Below are positions 49,704-60,492 of a stretch of 64,000 nt of DNA, piece by piece (the first letter of the stretch is position 1; each line of letters starts with the position of its first letter). The translations under genes and the position numbers were made by a program. This DNA is from Paramecium octaurelia (Eukaryota > Ciliophora > Oligohymenophorea > Peniculida > Parameciidae), in assembly GCA_905182995.1 (NCBI GenBank), contig CAJJDP010000083.1, positions 67,515-131,514 on the forward strand. Direction: 5' to 3'. Under the pieces are notes generated by a model that was not told the DNA's origin, did no database searches, and was given only the letters and a program-made list of their open reading frames with translations.

Positions 49704-51520
49704 ATGGACCATTCTCTAAAGAGGGCTGAAACATCATTTATTCCAAGCAACATCAAAGCTAGAATATTATTTTAATGTTATTTATTAGCACTCGGAGTCA
49801 CCTTAATGGTATTATCTATTATTGCTTATTTTTCATTAACAGAAAATTTAATTTATATTAGAAATATTGTTGAAAATTGGAATACTTTGCCTATCAAATT
49901 GATAAGATAAACTTGGGGGGATTGCTTATAAAATGTAAGTATTAAAATTATGAAAGGAAGAATATGTAAATCATTACATATGGCCTGGCATAGAATAAGG
50001 TTGCGATTGTAGAGATGGAGATTAATATATAGCTCCAAGGAGAATATTATTTAGGAGAACTGATACATTATTTAAAAAAGAGTGCAATGATACCATGAGG
50101 GATGCAGGATGTGAAGATATTGATGAAATGGGTTCAAGAGATTTTAAAAGGTTGCCAGTTCAATTTGGTAATCAAAAATTAAGTCTCTGTGTTTAAAGGG
50201 AATAAGGAAATAACAGTTTTGCATTGAATTCACCAAAAGAAAATGAATGTAAAGAAAATGAATTAAAATGTGGAACAATATCTGATTATTTTTTTTGTAC
50301 TAAAGAAAATGAATGTCCGATTTTTTAGATGCACAATAATTCTAATGTTGAAAGTGGAACTTAAGATTATTTCTAAACTCTAAGAGAAAATGATTATACA
50401 TTACCTTTGGTTGAGTTTAAGATTGCTTAAGGGGATGGAGTTTGCAGAAAAGTTAATGAAAGAAGTATTTCACAAGGAAGATCTGATTATGGATTGATTT
50501 CAGATCCTGGAGTTGATTGCGAAAGAGATCCAAGATTTAAATTAATTTATAAATTTGATGAATATAAATTCTTCTAAGCTAATGATGCCTTAGATATTGC
50601 AAAAGAAGCACTGGGCTATGAAATATCAAGCGAATATGAATGGGGTTATATACAATTAATATTATTATAGGTTTATATGGTAGACATTACATCAACTTTA
50701 CGTTAAGTTGCAGAGAATATTAATAGGAATTTATCGATTCTGTAGATATTTTAGAGGAAATTGGTATCAAATAATTAGTTTTAATGATAATCTCTATCAT
50801 TTGTTTAGCGCTTTTTTTTACTTTATTTCTGTTAAATTGTTAGACAATGAAGGGAGTTGACCTACCTTGTATAAAAGGAAAAGGTACTTAAGAATCAAAT
50901 ACCTTATTTTGTATTTAAGCTGGAATCAAAGAAACTTTCTAGTTAATTTAAGCAATCATAGCAATTATTAGTTTTTCAGCGGTAAACTCACAAATTAATT
51001 TTTACACTAAGTTAATTGATGAAGGCTGTTCTGACGTTGTTACATTAGTACTTTTTAATATATATAGGAATAGGATGACATTCAAAACGTTCGAGATATG
51101 TTAGAAAAAAAGATTTATAAATACAATCTGGCATATATTGCAATGTTTTTCATAGGAGCAGGCATAGATTTAATAGTTGGATTCTTACTCTTGAAAAGCT
51201 ATTATGAAGAAAGAAAGAAATTGGCTTCAATAAGAAATCAAGAAAAGCAATAAGAATGGAGTAAATATGCAAAATTAATTTTAGGACAGAATAATATTTA
51301 GAGTAATCCTGAATAAGAAATTTTTAAATAAGAAAATTTAAATCCATAATTTAATAATTTTTAAGATCCACCAAATTTTTATCCTTAACAATAATAAAAT
51401 ATAGGAACAGAATACGTACAACAATATCCTCAATTCAATTATTAATAAGAATAGTAATAAAACTACCAAAATCAGCCAATTTAAAATTAATAGTTTAATT
51501 AATATCCTATTTAGAATTGA
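49704..51520 (+). CDS. Cysteine-rich membrane protein, family member A
   Basis: The start reads MDHSLKRAETSFIPSNIKAR. A first membrane helix (LALGVTLMVLSIIAYFSL) leads to an ectodomain of about 270 residues with many cysteines (GCDCRDGD, CNDTMRDAGC, CKENELKCG, CTKENECP). A juxtamembrane block (GLYGRHYINFTLSCREY) and a second helix (LVLMIISIICLALFFTLFLL) follow. Then comes a hallmark CIKGKGTQESNTLF, a hydrophobic segment, and a last helix (YIAMFFIGAGIDLIVGFLL). The C-terminal tail is Q/N/P-rich. Introns: 22 nt (49935-49956), 26 nt near 50645, 20 nt near 51045. Stop TGA 51518-51520. About 580 residues. A tandem paralog follows and a third copy is at the right edge. I do not know the family; a cell-surface or vesicle-membrane role is inferred. 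Confidence 0.75.
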
Positions 51521-51833
51521 ATTATATTGATTTATTAAAATATAAAAATGGTTACATTATTAGTACTTCCTTTAGTCTTAAAAATGACCAGTTCATTTTA
51601 AATTAAATACATATATTTATAATTATAATTAAATATGTCTATACAAGATTAATACACCTAGAAGATTAGCCACCATCGGCAAGATTTTCGTTGCAGACTA
51701 GATATCACCGAATAAGACAAAAATCTTTGGAAGTTAGCTACAAAAAGAAATTAAATTTTCATTTAATATTTATAACCAAACCTACCTTTTTATTTAAATA
51801 CATTAGGAGGAAATTAATAATTATATTTTTTTG
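51521..51833. other. Spacer between the tandem membrane genes
   Basis: About 310 bp. An ATG at 51634 opens a frame (MSIQDQYTQKISHHRQDFRC, then RLDITEQDKNLWKLATKRN) that looks somewhat protein-like for some 40 residues, then runs on out of frame into gene B. It may be a tiny gene or a remnant of the duplication; I do not call it. Confidence 0.3.
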
Positions 51834-53550
51834 ATGAATAATAATGTAGTTTAGAGATAAAAAACATCAAGGACTCCTGGAAATATTGCATCTCGTATTA
51901 TCTTTTAGATATATCTGCTTTTACTCAATCTTACTTTAATGTCATTTTCAATCGTTAGTTATATGATAATTATAGATGCCTAAGATTATTTGCATAATAT
52001 CAATCATAATTGGAGTTTATTGCCAGTTAAATCGATTAGATATACTCAAGATGATTGCTTATAAAATGTAAGTATTCAATTTATGAAAGGAAGAATATAT
52101 AAATCATTACATATGGCCTGGCATAGAATAAGGTTGCGATTGTAGATTTGTCGATTAATACATTACTCCAAGGAGGATGTTATTTGATAGAACTAACGAA
52201 TTATTCAAATAAGAGTGTAATAATACGATGAGGGAAGCAGGGTGTAAAGATATTAACGAAATGAGTTCTAGAGACTTTAAAATATTACCAGTTGAATCTG
52301 GTACTAAGAAATTAAAACTTTGTGGTTTAAGGGAATAAGGAAATAACAGTTTTGCATTGAATTCACCAAAAGAAAATGAATGTAAAGAAAATGAATTAAA
52401 ATGTGGAACAATATCTGATTATTTTTTTTGTACTAGAGAAAATGAATGTCCGATTTTTGAGATTAAAAATCATTCTAATGTTGAAAGTGGAACTTAGGAG
52501 TATTTTTAGATTTTTAGAGAAAATTAATGGACATTACCTTTGGTTGAATTTAAGATTGCTTAAGGGGATGGCGTTTGCAGAAAAGTTAATGATAGAAGTA
52601 TTACACCAGGAAGACCTAATTATGAATTGATTTCAGATCCTGGACTTGAATGCGACAGAGATCCAAGATTTCAATTAATATATAAATTTAATGAATTGGA
52701 TTTCTTTTAAGCTAACGATGCTTTAGATATTGCAAAAGAAGCACCGGGCTATGAAATATCAAGCTAATATGAATGGGGTTATATACAATTAGTATTATTA
52801 TAGGTTTATATGGAAGACATTACATCAATTTTAGTCTGACTTGCAGAAGAGATTATTAACAAGAGTTAATGGATTCTCCAGATTAATTTGATGATATTGA
52901 AAGTTTGCAATACATTTTAATGATTATCTCAATCATTTGTGTAGGCGTCACCATTTTGATGTTTACTTTAAATTGTTGCACAATGTGCGGGGCTGATTTA
53001 TTTTGCATAAAAGGTAAAGGAACTGAAGAATCTAATACTTTGTTTTATATTTAATTTTTTTTTAAGGAATCAGCTTAAATAGCCAATGCAGTTATAATAA
53101 TTACTACTTTTACTCCAATTCAAAAATAGGTGGATTTGTTCAATTAATTAATTGATGATGTTTGTTCCGATAATGTTACACTAGTAAAATTAAAAAATAT
53201 TATAGGATGAATTTTAAAAGATTTTAGATCTATTAATAACATCAACTTACATCTTTGATTTTCTATATTTTATCCTATTTTTTGTTGGAGTTTTTATTGA
53301 TATTCTAATTGGAATGTTCCTTGCTTATAAATATATATAGGAAAGAAAACGATTAAATGAGCAACGTAAATAACAAGATCCGAGTATATTTTTTTAATAA
53401 ATCAATTAGATAATTAAGGTTAAAATAATCCGGGAGTCTACAATCCATGTCCGTAAATTTAAAATTATCAAATTCAAGCAGATCCTTTTAATCCACGTTA
53501 ATAGAATGACATATAAATTAAAGTATGAATATAATTTTTAATTTAAGTGA
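51834..53550 (+). CDS. Cysteine-rich membrane protein, family member B
   Basis: Tandem paralog of the gene at 49704 with the same order: N-terminal helix (IYLLLNLTLMSFSIVSYMII), cysteine-rich ectodomain (GCDCRFVDQ, CNNTMREAGC), GLYGRHYINFSLTCRRDY, helix (ILMIISIICVGVTILMFTL), CIKGKGTEESNTLF, last helix (FDFLYFILFFVGVFIDILIG). Intron positions match (22 nt near 52070, 26 nt near 52784, 22 nt near 53193). At the T7 run near 53390 the frame continues to TGA 53548-53550, but the neighbouring frame gives a tail like member A's (NPGVYNPCPQIQNYQIQADP, stop 53526-53528), so a 1-nt sequence error or real shift there is likely. About 550 residues. A 106-bp block is identical to member A. Confidence 0.7.
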
Positions 53551-53655
53551 TCATACTAATAATAATCTTTAAAATTCTTCTAAGCACAGAGATTGATATA
53601 AGCTATAATTCAAGAAATTAAATATAAAAATTATTAAAAGATTAAATTTTAAATA

Positions 53656-54245
53656 ATGCCTAAAAATAAAGGAAGAGGTGGTAAGAATTATAGAAGAGGA
53701 AAAAATGAAAATTTAACCAAGAGATAATTGGAGACAAAAGAGGATGGACAGGATTATGCTTAAGTTATAAAATTGTTGGGTAATGGAAGATTGATCTGTG
53801 TATGTTTGGGTGATAGCAAATAAAGACTTGGACACATCAGAGGAAAAATGAGACGTAAGGTTTGGATATAGAATGGTGACATTGTGCTTGTTGCATTGAG
53901 AGAATTTTAAGATGAAAAGTGTGATGTTGTGTATAAATATTTCCCTGAAGAAATCAAATAGCTCAAAAATCTTAAAGAGATACCAGAAGTATTATAGTTT
54001 ATCATATTAAGAATTTAGAAGAAGGAGGAGGTGATAATCTTGGAGATAACGTTGTATTTGTTAATAAAGAAGAATCATCAAGTTCTGATTCAGATTTAAG
54101 TGATAGCGATTCTGACGATAGCTCTGATTCTGAGCCAAAATAGGCATAAAAATAATAGCCCTAAAAGCCATAGCCATAAAAAGCTTAAGCGCCTGCCAAA
54201 GATAATAAAGAAAAAATAACCAAGAAAGATATCGACGATATTTGA
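53656..54245 (+). CDS. eIF1A: Translation initiation factor eIF1A
   Basis: eIF1A binds the 40S A site and helps scanning and start-codon choice. The N-terminus MPKNKGRGGKNYRRGKNEN is the conserved basic tail. The OB fold reads QVIKLLGNGRLICVCLGDSK, RLGHIRGKMRRKVWIQNGDI, VLVALREFQDEKCDVVYKY, with the helical part YFPEEIKQLKNLKEIPE. A 23-nt intron near 53990 joins to an acidic S/D-rich and then Q/P/K-rich tail that ends in the conserved KKDIDDI, used for eIF5B contact in other eukaryotes. Stop TGA 54243-54245. About 185 residues, with a longer linker before DIDDI than in yeast or human. Confidence 0.95.
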
Positions 54246-54573
54246 ACGATTTAAAATTTATTTTGCCTAATAAAATCAATTCAATTAATCTATATACCAA
54301 AATCCTTTTTAAAGTATATAGATAGCACAGTCATAGTTCTTATGAGAGATTTTAGATAAACATTAATTATTTCTATTTTAAGATCATTGAAAATTTACTC
54401 ACTTTTCTTCATTTCTTGCTATTATGAAAGTCAATCTACAATAATAAATATATTTCAATGAATGATGCAAATTTAATATATAAAAAGGATCAAATTTTTT
54501 TGATTTGTTTCATTTTTAACTCATATGACCAAAAAGAAGCTTTATATTAATTAAATTAGAGTAAATTATTAAA
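54246..54573. other. AT-rich spacer
   Basis: About 330 bp after eIF1A. It has no reading frame with protein-like composition and no motif I recognise. It should contain the promoter of the gene at 54574. Confidence 0.5.
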
Positions 54574-55210
54574 ATGATGGCTGATCAAATTTTCAACAGT
54601 GAAAGTTTTGAAGATATTTCAAACTACATTTAATCTAACAACCAGGATTCATTGCCACTAAGTTTTTGCAATTTCTAAGAAAACCTTAACTACGAAGACA
54701 AGTTTGAATCATTTAAATTTAATTAGCACAACTGAAATGGAAGTACTTTTTGATTTGAATAACGAAGATGTAATTATGGAGAGTGATTAAGAGGAGAAGT
54801 AAGAAATTTATTTACATAGAATCAAAATAAAAGAAAAATTGGAAAACGTATTTCGAAGATAATTAAAGAAGGAAAAAAAATCAAAGTTTTAGAATGAATG
54901 TCGTTATATCGTTGGAGATGCAATTCAAGCTATGGAAAATTTTGATTTACCTCAAGAGGTAGTAAAGTATTATAGAAGAATTGCTTCATCAATAATTGGA
55001 TTTCAAGCATTAAAATAGCATCTAATATTGAATAAGGATGATTCAAGTGAAACCGTATAAAGAAAAAGAATCTTCTAAAGCTATTTAATTGAGTTTTTAT
55101 AAAAAAAAGGTTGCTCAATTTATTTAATTTTGTAGCATCTTTGTATATCTTAAAATCAAGGAAGAAATAGAAATTAAGACAATATTTGTAATACAAAAAT
55201 AAGATAATGA
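54574..55210 (+). CDS. Unidentified acidic/charged protein
   Basis: The start reads MMADQIFNSESFEDISNYIQ. A 25-nt intron (54690-54714) joins EDN to TTEMEVLFDLNNEDVIMESD. A charged helical stretch follows (KIKEKLENVFRRQLKKEKKS) and then FQNECRYIVGDAIQAMENFD. The frame continues to TGA 55208-55210 through QALKQHLILNKDDSSETVQR. An alternative splice (29 nt near 55132) would instead read into YVKYPEQWQRNELPHFNQQQ. About 200 residues. It may be the 5' part of one gene together with the next entry. No family recognised. Confidence 0.5.
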
Positions 55211-55216
55211 TGTTCT

Positions 55217-55829
55217 ATGTAAAGTACCCTGAATAATGGCAAAGAAATGAATTACCACATTTTAATTAGCAGCAGTATTGTCAATCGTAACACCTATTGG
55301 ATTGAATGTGAAAAAAATGACTTTGGAGCATGGATTGATCAATAATATTATAATAATTATAATATGTAGTTCTAAATGTGATAATTTCTTGCAAATATGA
55401 TTAAAAATCTAAATGAATTAATTATATTTTTTATAATTGAGGTACTTCCATAAGAGCACTAGCCCCATATTATAAATTCAAATAATTAACATGGTTGGAA
55501 AGATTTAGTAGCCAAGAACTAAATGGAGAAATTGAATGAATTGGTTGCTCAAGTTGTTGTTATAAAATATAATTGTATTGAAAGCCAATTCCATTTTACT
55601 CACAAATTAATTGAAAAATAGAACAACCTTAAAAAAAAAGAGAATAATTGAAAAAAGTTAGTTCATTAAGATTTCTGAAAAGTAGTCAGTTGCAGGATTT
55701 TTAAAAATCATTCAAACCTAAATAAACTCTCCATCATGTCCATATCACAGAACTGAATTATAGGTAACTCTTACATTTTAGTTGACAGCTCAAAACAAGA
55801 CTAAATCCAAGTATAGTAATTTAGCTTGA
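55217..55829 (+). CDS. Unidentified protein, model with likely frame error
   Basis: An ATG at 55217 opens SSIVNRNTYWIECEKNDFGA followed by WIDQQYYNNYNMQF. A longer intron (roughly 66-83 nt, ends near 55440) is needed to reach VLPQEHQPHIINSNNQHGWK and KLNELVAQVVVIKYNCIESQ. At an A9 run near 55630 the frame meets a TGA shortly after, whereas the adjacent frame continues well (RIIEKSQFIKISEKQSVAGF) and, after an 18-nt intron near 55765, ends at TGA 55827-55829. A one-base homopolymer error is the simplest reading. Whether this is a separate gene or the 3' half of the previous entry is open. Confidence 0.4.
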
Positions 55830-55977
55830 GTGACCCTTCTTCTTGGAGTTAAAAGTACCTTTGTAACTTATTATATTATCTATATTAATTTTACGTATCC
55901 GCAAGTATTCATCGGAAAAATAAATCTTATGATTTATCAAATATTATTTAAAAGAACCATCCCATTAATATAATCTC

Positions 55978-57159
55978 ATGGATTTATCTAACCTATTCGG
56001 TTATGAAGAATAACAATAATAGCCATTAGTACAGCCATAAAAAGTAAATGATGTGAAGGATTCAATTATATAAATAAAAAGTAATATTTCCAAAAGGGGA
56101 ATAAAATAAAACAAGAAGCTTAATCAATTTAAATAGACTATGGCTTTGAAGCCAAACAAAAAAAAAGCCAGAATCCAATTAAATAATTGTATGAAAGAAT
56201 AAGTCCCAATTAATAATTTAGGAACAAACTGGGCACGCCATCCCAGAGAAGAAACATTACGCAAAATCTTAGAATATAGTGAAACACTAAGAAATATGCT
56301 TTGTGATGTTGATAACTTTGTGAAACAATAATAATAAGAACCTAATGATGATAATAAATTATTGATCTAAAAGTAAGAAATAAGTATTGATAATTTGTAC
56401 AATTGCTTGATTGGATGTCTATTATAATTCACATTTGTTGAATCCAGCCATCCTAATTAATTTTCTGAAAAACAAAATAATTTTTTTAGTCAAAGTTTGA
56501 TTCCAGCTTAAAATAGTTTGATGTTAGATAACATACTTTTAAATTAACACGTTGAACATCCACTGATTAGGTTTTCTGAAACTTATAAACATGAATCTAT
56601 CAAACTTGATAAAGCGAGACGATCAGCCACATCAAAGTTATATGGATGTGCTATATGTGAAGAGAGCTTAAGTCAAGCATTTGTTACAAAATTTGCATTC
56701 AAAATTAAAAAAATTGATGGTAATATTGCAATTGGCCTTTGTAATAAAGATATATTGGCTCAGCAAAATTATTAACACACAGATTCCAATCAAACTCAAG
56801 GGTATTTCATTTATATAATATTTAGTCTGTATCTACTCGATAACTTTGGTAGAGTGTATCCTAATAGAGAAAATCAAGTGATGTAAGGATAATCTTTTGA
56901 ATTCGAAGAATCAAATATTATTATAGTAATTTTTGATTTCTAAAAGTAATATATAAAATGGAAAAAGTACAACCACCAGTCTATATTTGTATATGTTTAC
57001 CCTTAATTTTAGTGCATTCCTTTTGACATTCACAATGAGGTATTTCCTTGTGTATTGTTCTCAAAATCACCATAGTTTAAGAAAACATCCTAAGTTAGAA
57101 TTGTAAATCCAAAAACATTAAGAAAAATAGATCGCTTTTCTAAATTTGACATATTATGA
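55978..57159 (+). CDS. SPRY-like domain protein
   Basis: The start MDLSNLFGYEEQQQQPLVQP leads to a basic, Q/K-rich N-terminal region, then a conserved-looking GTNWARHPREETLRKILEYS. The C-terminal half resembles a SPRY/B30.2 beta-sandwich: HPLIRFSETYKHESIKLDKA, FAFKIKKIDGNIAIGLCNKD, and, after a 24-nt intron near 56802, LYLLDNFGRVYPNRENQ, FEFEESNIIIVIFDFQKQYI, and PFDIHNEVFPCVLFSKSPQF. SPRY domains bind peptide partners and often sit in E3 ligases; no RING or B-box is present here. A C-x2-C pair (CAICEES) precedes the domain. Stop TGA 57157-57159. About 385 residues. Confidence 0.65.
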
Positions 57160-58359
57160 AAGATATTGAATATTTAAATTATTATGTAATGTTTAAATGG
57201 ATATGAAGTTTTAGATCTCTCTCTTCAAAGGTAGTGGTAAATCTAAAGAATAAAATGAAAAATATAATTATTTCTCATTGTATCTTAATTTATTTGTAAT
57301 TTTTTAATTCAAATATAACAAGTATTTCACATTAACGTAACAATTCAGGCTGAGCTTTTCTTTTTGTTTAACCTGGATGTAAAGGGATATAATATTAATA
57401 ATAAATTAGGTTAATGATTATTAGGATAGGCTAAATAGAATAATGAGGATAATTTAAAAAAATAATATTGGGAAAGAACAGGTATTAGCAATATCAATTA
57501 GTAGAAATACATTATTGGACCTTCTTTCATACCAATGTATAAAGTGAAACCTTCAATTCATTATATTAATTGAAGTAGACTTGCTTTAGCCTGCAGAAAC
57601 TCTATTTAATAATTGGAAAGGTAGAGAGTATCATAATGAAAATAAAATATTATTCAAAAGAGAGGCTTCGATGAATCAAGGTTAAAGAAGATTATTTGAA
57701 TGAATAGACCTGCAAATTATGCTTAATTATTTTTATTAAAAAGCGGATTTTATATAAAATTATTCTAATTATCTAATAAGTTCTGTTAGTTTGCATTTTC
57801 TTATTTAAAAAGCATTATTTATTATATATAAAGGTTTTTGGGTCCATGATAAGAGTGTCTAGAGGGATGTGATGATGAAATTATTAGATTGGTATTTATG
57901 ATATTTATTGTCTTTAAATATTTAATTGATATGTATAAATTTCTGATAATATGAGTAATTTTTGTATGTAAATATTCTCATTGTAGTTTTTATGTATTTG
58001 AAAGTATTAATAAAAAATTTGGAAAGATTAAGTCCGAGGGAATTAATTTATGATTGATTGAGGTCTGAAAAATGGGGGATAGAATTGAAGAAGGGGCAGT
58101 GAAGGGGGCATTTAGGAGGTCGGTGGATGGGAAAAGGGATTGGGAAGGAAAATAATTGATCAGATAAAATTTTATGTTTGTAATTGCAGCAAATTGGCGG
58201 GAAATGAATGGATTTTAAAGGGGGAGGAGTTGTTGGAATGTTTTATGTAATTTTATTGGTTGATTATAATTATATAGGGATTTTTTTGTATTGAAATTTT
58301 AATTAAAACAAAAGCATTGAATCTCAATTTAAATAACAAAATACATTAGCATAAAACAA
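57160..58359. other. Long gene-poor spacer with a G-rich block
   Basis: About 1.2 kb, the longest empty stretch here. An open plus-strand frame at 57198-57540 (MDMKFQISLFKGSGKSKEQN, later YNKYFTLTQQFRLSFSF) is weakly protein-like and could be a decayed or unrecognised gene. From 58071 to 58235, just upstream of the HMG-box gene, the plus strand is unusually G-rich with repeated runs of three to five G, unlike anything else here. Confidence 0.5.
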
Positions 58360-58787
58360 ATGACAGATAATAATACTAAAAAGGTATATATATAAATTAA
58401 TAATTTGTTTAGGAGGCACCACCCAAAAGACCATAATGCGCTTTCTTTATTTACAAATAGGAGGTGTATTAATAAGTCAAGGATGCCAATCCCGGCAAGA
58501 AAATGACTGATATCACAAAAATCATTTCTGAATAGTATAAACAACTGGCCAAGGATAAAATTGATTAATACGAATAAAAGTACAAGGATAGTAAGGCTAT
58601 CTTTGAAAAAGAAAAGAAGTTCTCATATCTATTTATATATTTATAGAGCCTACGAGGATGTACATGGAAAGATTAAGAATGAAAGAAAGAAGAAGAAGGA
58701 TGATGCCAAAGTCACCAAAAAACCATAAAACAAGAAGTAGAAGAAATAAGAATCTGAAGAGGATGAGAGTAGTGAGGATGATGATTG
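58360..58787 (+). CDS. HMG-box protein (HMGB/NHP6 type)
   Basis: HMG-box proteins bend DNA and loosen nucleosomes. The start MTDNNTKK is followed by a 29-nt intron and then a single HMG box: PPKRPQCAFFIYKQEVYQQV, KDANPGKKMTDITKIISEQY, KQLAKDKIDQYEQKYKDSKA, with a 28-nt intron near 58620 before AYEDVHGKIKNE. The tail is lysine-rich (RKKKKDDAKVTKKP) and then acidic (ESEEDESSEDDD), the usual HMGB arrangement. The N-terminal PKRP and box hydrophobics are in place. Stop TGA 58785-58787. About 120 residues. Expected to be nuclear. Confidence 0.9.
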
Positions 58788-58828
58788 AAATAATTTATAT
58801 TTTAATAAATAAATATTTTATTTTTAGA

Positions 58829-60307
58829 ATGGGAGGATCAAAGTCTAAGGCCATCAAGAAGCATGCCAAAGTGGCATTCTCTGATTCTGAACTTGACATT
58901 CTGGAAGTCTATTTCGAACTATTGAAATGTCATGATTCATTGTACAATTTCAACACAATATGATCTAAATAGAAACGGATATCTGACCCAGAAATCAATG
59001 GTCCCAGAGTTTCCCGAAAACCCTGACTTCTCAATCAAACTCTATAATTGGATGAGGGAACGCTGCAAGAATTAGCAGATAGATTACACTAATTTTGTGA
59101 TCACATGTAAACAATCAATCTAAAACTCTAGTGGAACTCCTCTTAAAAGAATAGTAGGAATATTATTTAAGTGATTACAAATTCAGAGTCCTTGAGAAAT
59201 TTGAGTTATTTGCATTGATAAGTTTGGGTTGTTTGGAAAATGAGAAGGAAGCAATAAACAGGTACTCAAATTCATTGTATTCAGATTTCAAGTAAGTTAC
59301 TCTCAAGGAAGTACAGTGATTAAGGAGTTATTGAACGTCTATTACTTTAATAAGGAAGTAACAAATAGCTAAAGAAATGATTTGGCTGCCAGAAGCGTAG
59401 CCAATTCTATTTTTGATTAAAAGGCCTCCTTGCCATTTAACTAGTTTATCGGCTTAGCAAAATAACAATTAATATACGCTAACAAAATGTGCAAATAGTA
59501 TTTTACAAAAAAATTTATTGATCCTCATCTTAAATATGGTATTCCAGCTTTGACGTCTTCTAGTTTTATATTGAATGATTAAATACTTGCACTATTATAA
59601 ATGAGTTCTCCTGACTTTAATCGAATTAAGTAGTTGGATCTCAAATTTTCATCCTCTGTAGGATATGATGATTTAGAGCATATTACAGAGATAATAATAG
59701 AATCCCAATAGCCATTGCTGTTTATTTTTAGAAATCGCGAAGATGAAACCTAAAATGATACTTTCTAATAATAGGTTTTTGGAGCCTATATTAGTATTGA
59801 TTAAACAATTGAGACTCATTTTGTTAGAAAGCAGCAGAAGGATCCCATGGGTAATTGTTGAGTATTCATTATCTAGGAATCCTCTATAATCCTAATGACT
59901 TGGTGTCACTTTACTTTGGAGACGAGAAAAGCTTCCTCTTTTCGTTACTGCCTAAATATCAATTATTCATGAGTACATTTGATATCAAATCAAAATAATG
60001 TTTTGGTTATATAAATAGCCGAGCTTTCAATCTGAAGGTGCCATAGCCTTATGGTCTAGGGTTTGGAGGGGACGGCAAAGGAAATTTCAGGATTTGGATC
60101 GACGAGAACCTCAAAGGGAATGCCACAAATCGTATTAATAATTCATGCGATTAAACCTACGAAATGGGCTATATATTGGAGCCACACATAGAGTTTTTAA
60201 ATGTATGATTGAGTGTTTTGAATTAGTTAACATCGATTGAAATATGGGGGGCAATATTCGAAGAGAAGGAAACTAGGCCTTCTAATCCAACAAAGTTTAG
60301 AAGTTGA
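58829..60307 (+). CDS. TLDc-domain protein with myristoylation-type N-terminus
   Basis: TLDc proteins are linked to oxidative-stress resistance and V-ATPase regulation. The N-terminus MGGSKSKAIKKHAK fits N-myristoylation. An EF-hand-like segment follows (YDLNRNGYLTQKSM), a helical middle (VLEKFELFALISLGCLENEK), and then the C-terminal TLDc domain: PLLFIFRNREDETQNDTF, VFGAYISID, FGDEKSFLFSLLPKYQLF, GLGFGGDGKGNFRIWIDENL, and the final LTSIEIWGAIF. Short introns (19 nt near 59131, 23 nt near 59261, 26 nt near 59850, 24 nt near 60206) restore the frame. Near 58960 the frame must shift by one base between FELLKCHDSLYNFNT and YDLNRN with no GT..AG intron that fixes it. Stop TGA 60305-60307. About 455 residues. 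Confidence 0.85.
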
Positions 60308-60492
60308 TATACATATTGATTGATCAAATAATAATATATATCATTATATCATTATAAAAGAGATTGAAATTTTGCGTTTAAAGTGAAATTGCCAATTGCA
60401 TTCTTAGATAGAATATATAATTCCATTGACATTAAAATCCTTGATTAATTATAATATAGTAATATTAATAATAATTCTTTATTTAGAATCCC

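Noticed and set aside
54061-54300. Minus-strand 79-residue frame over the end of eIF1A
   Set aside because: Antisense of the S/D-rich and Q/P/K-rich eIF1A tail; the plus strand is clearly coding.
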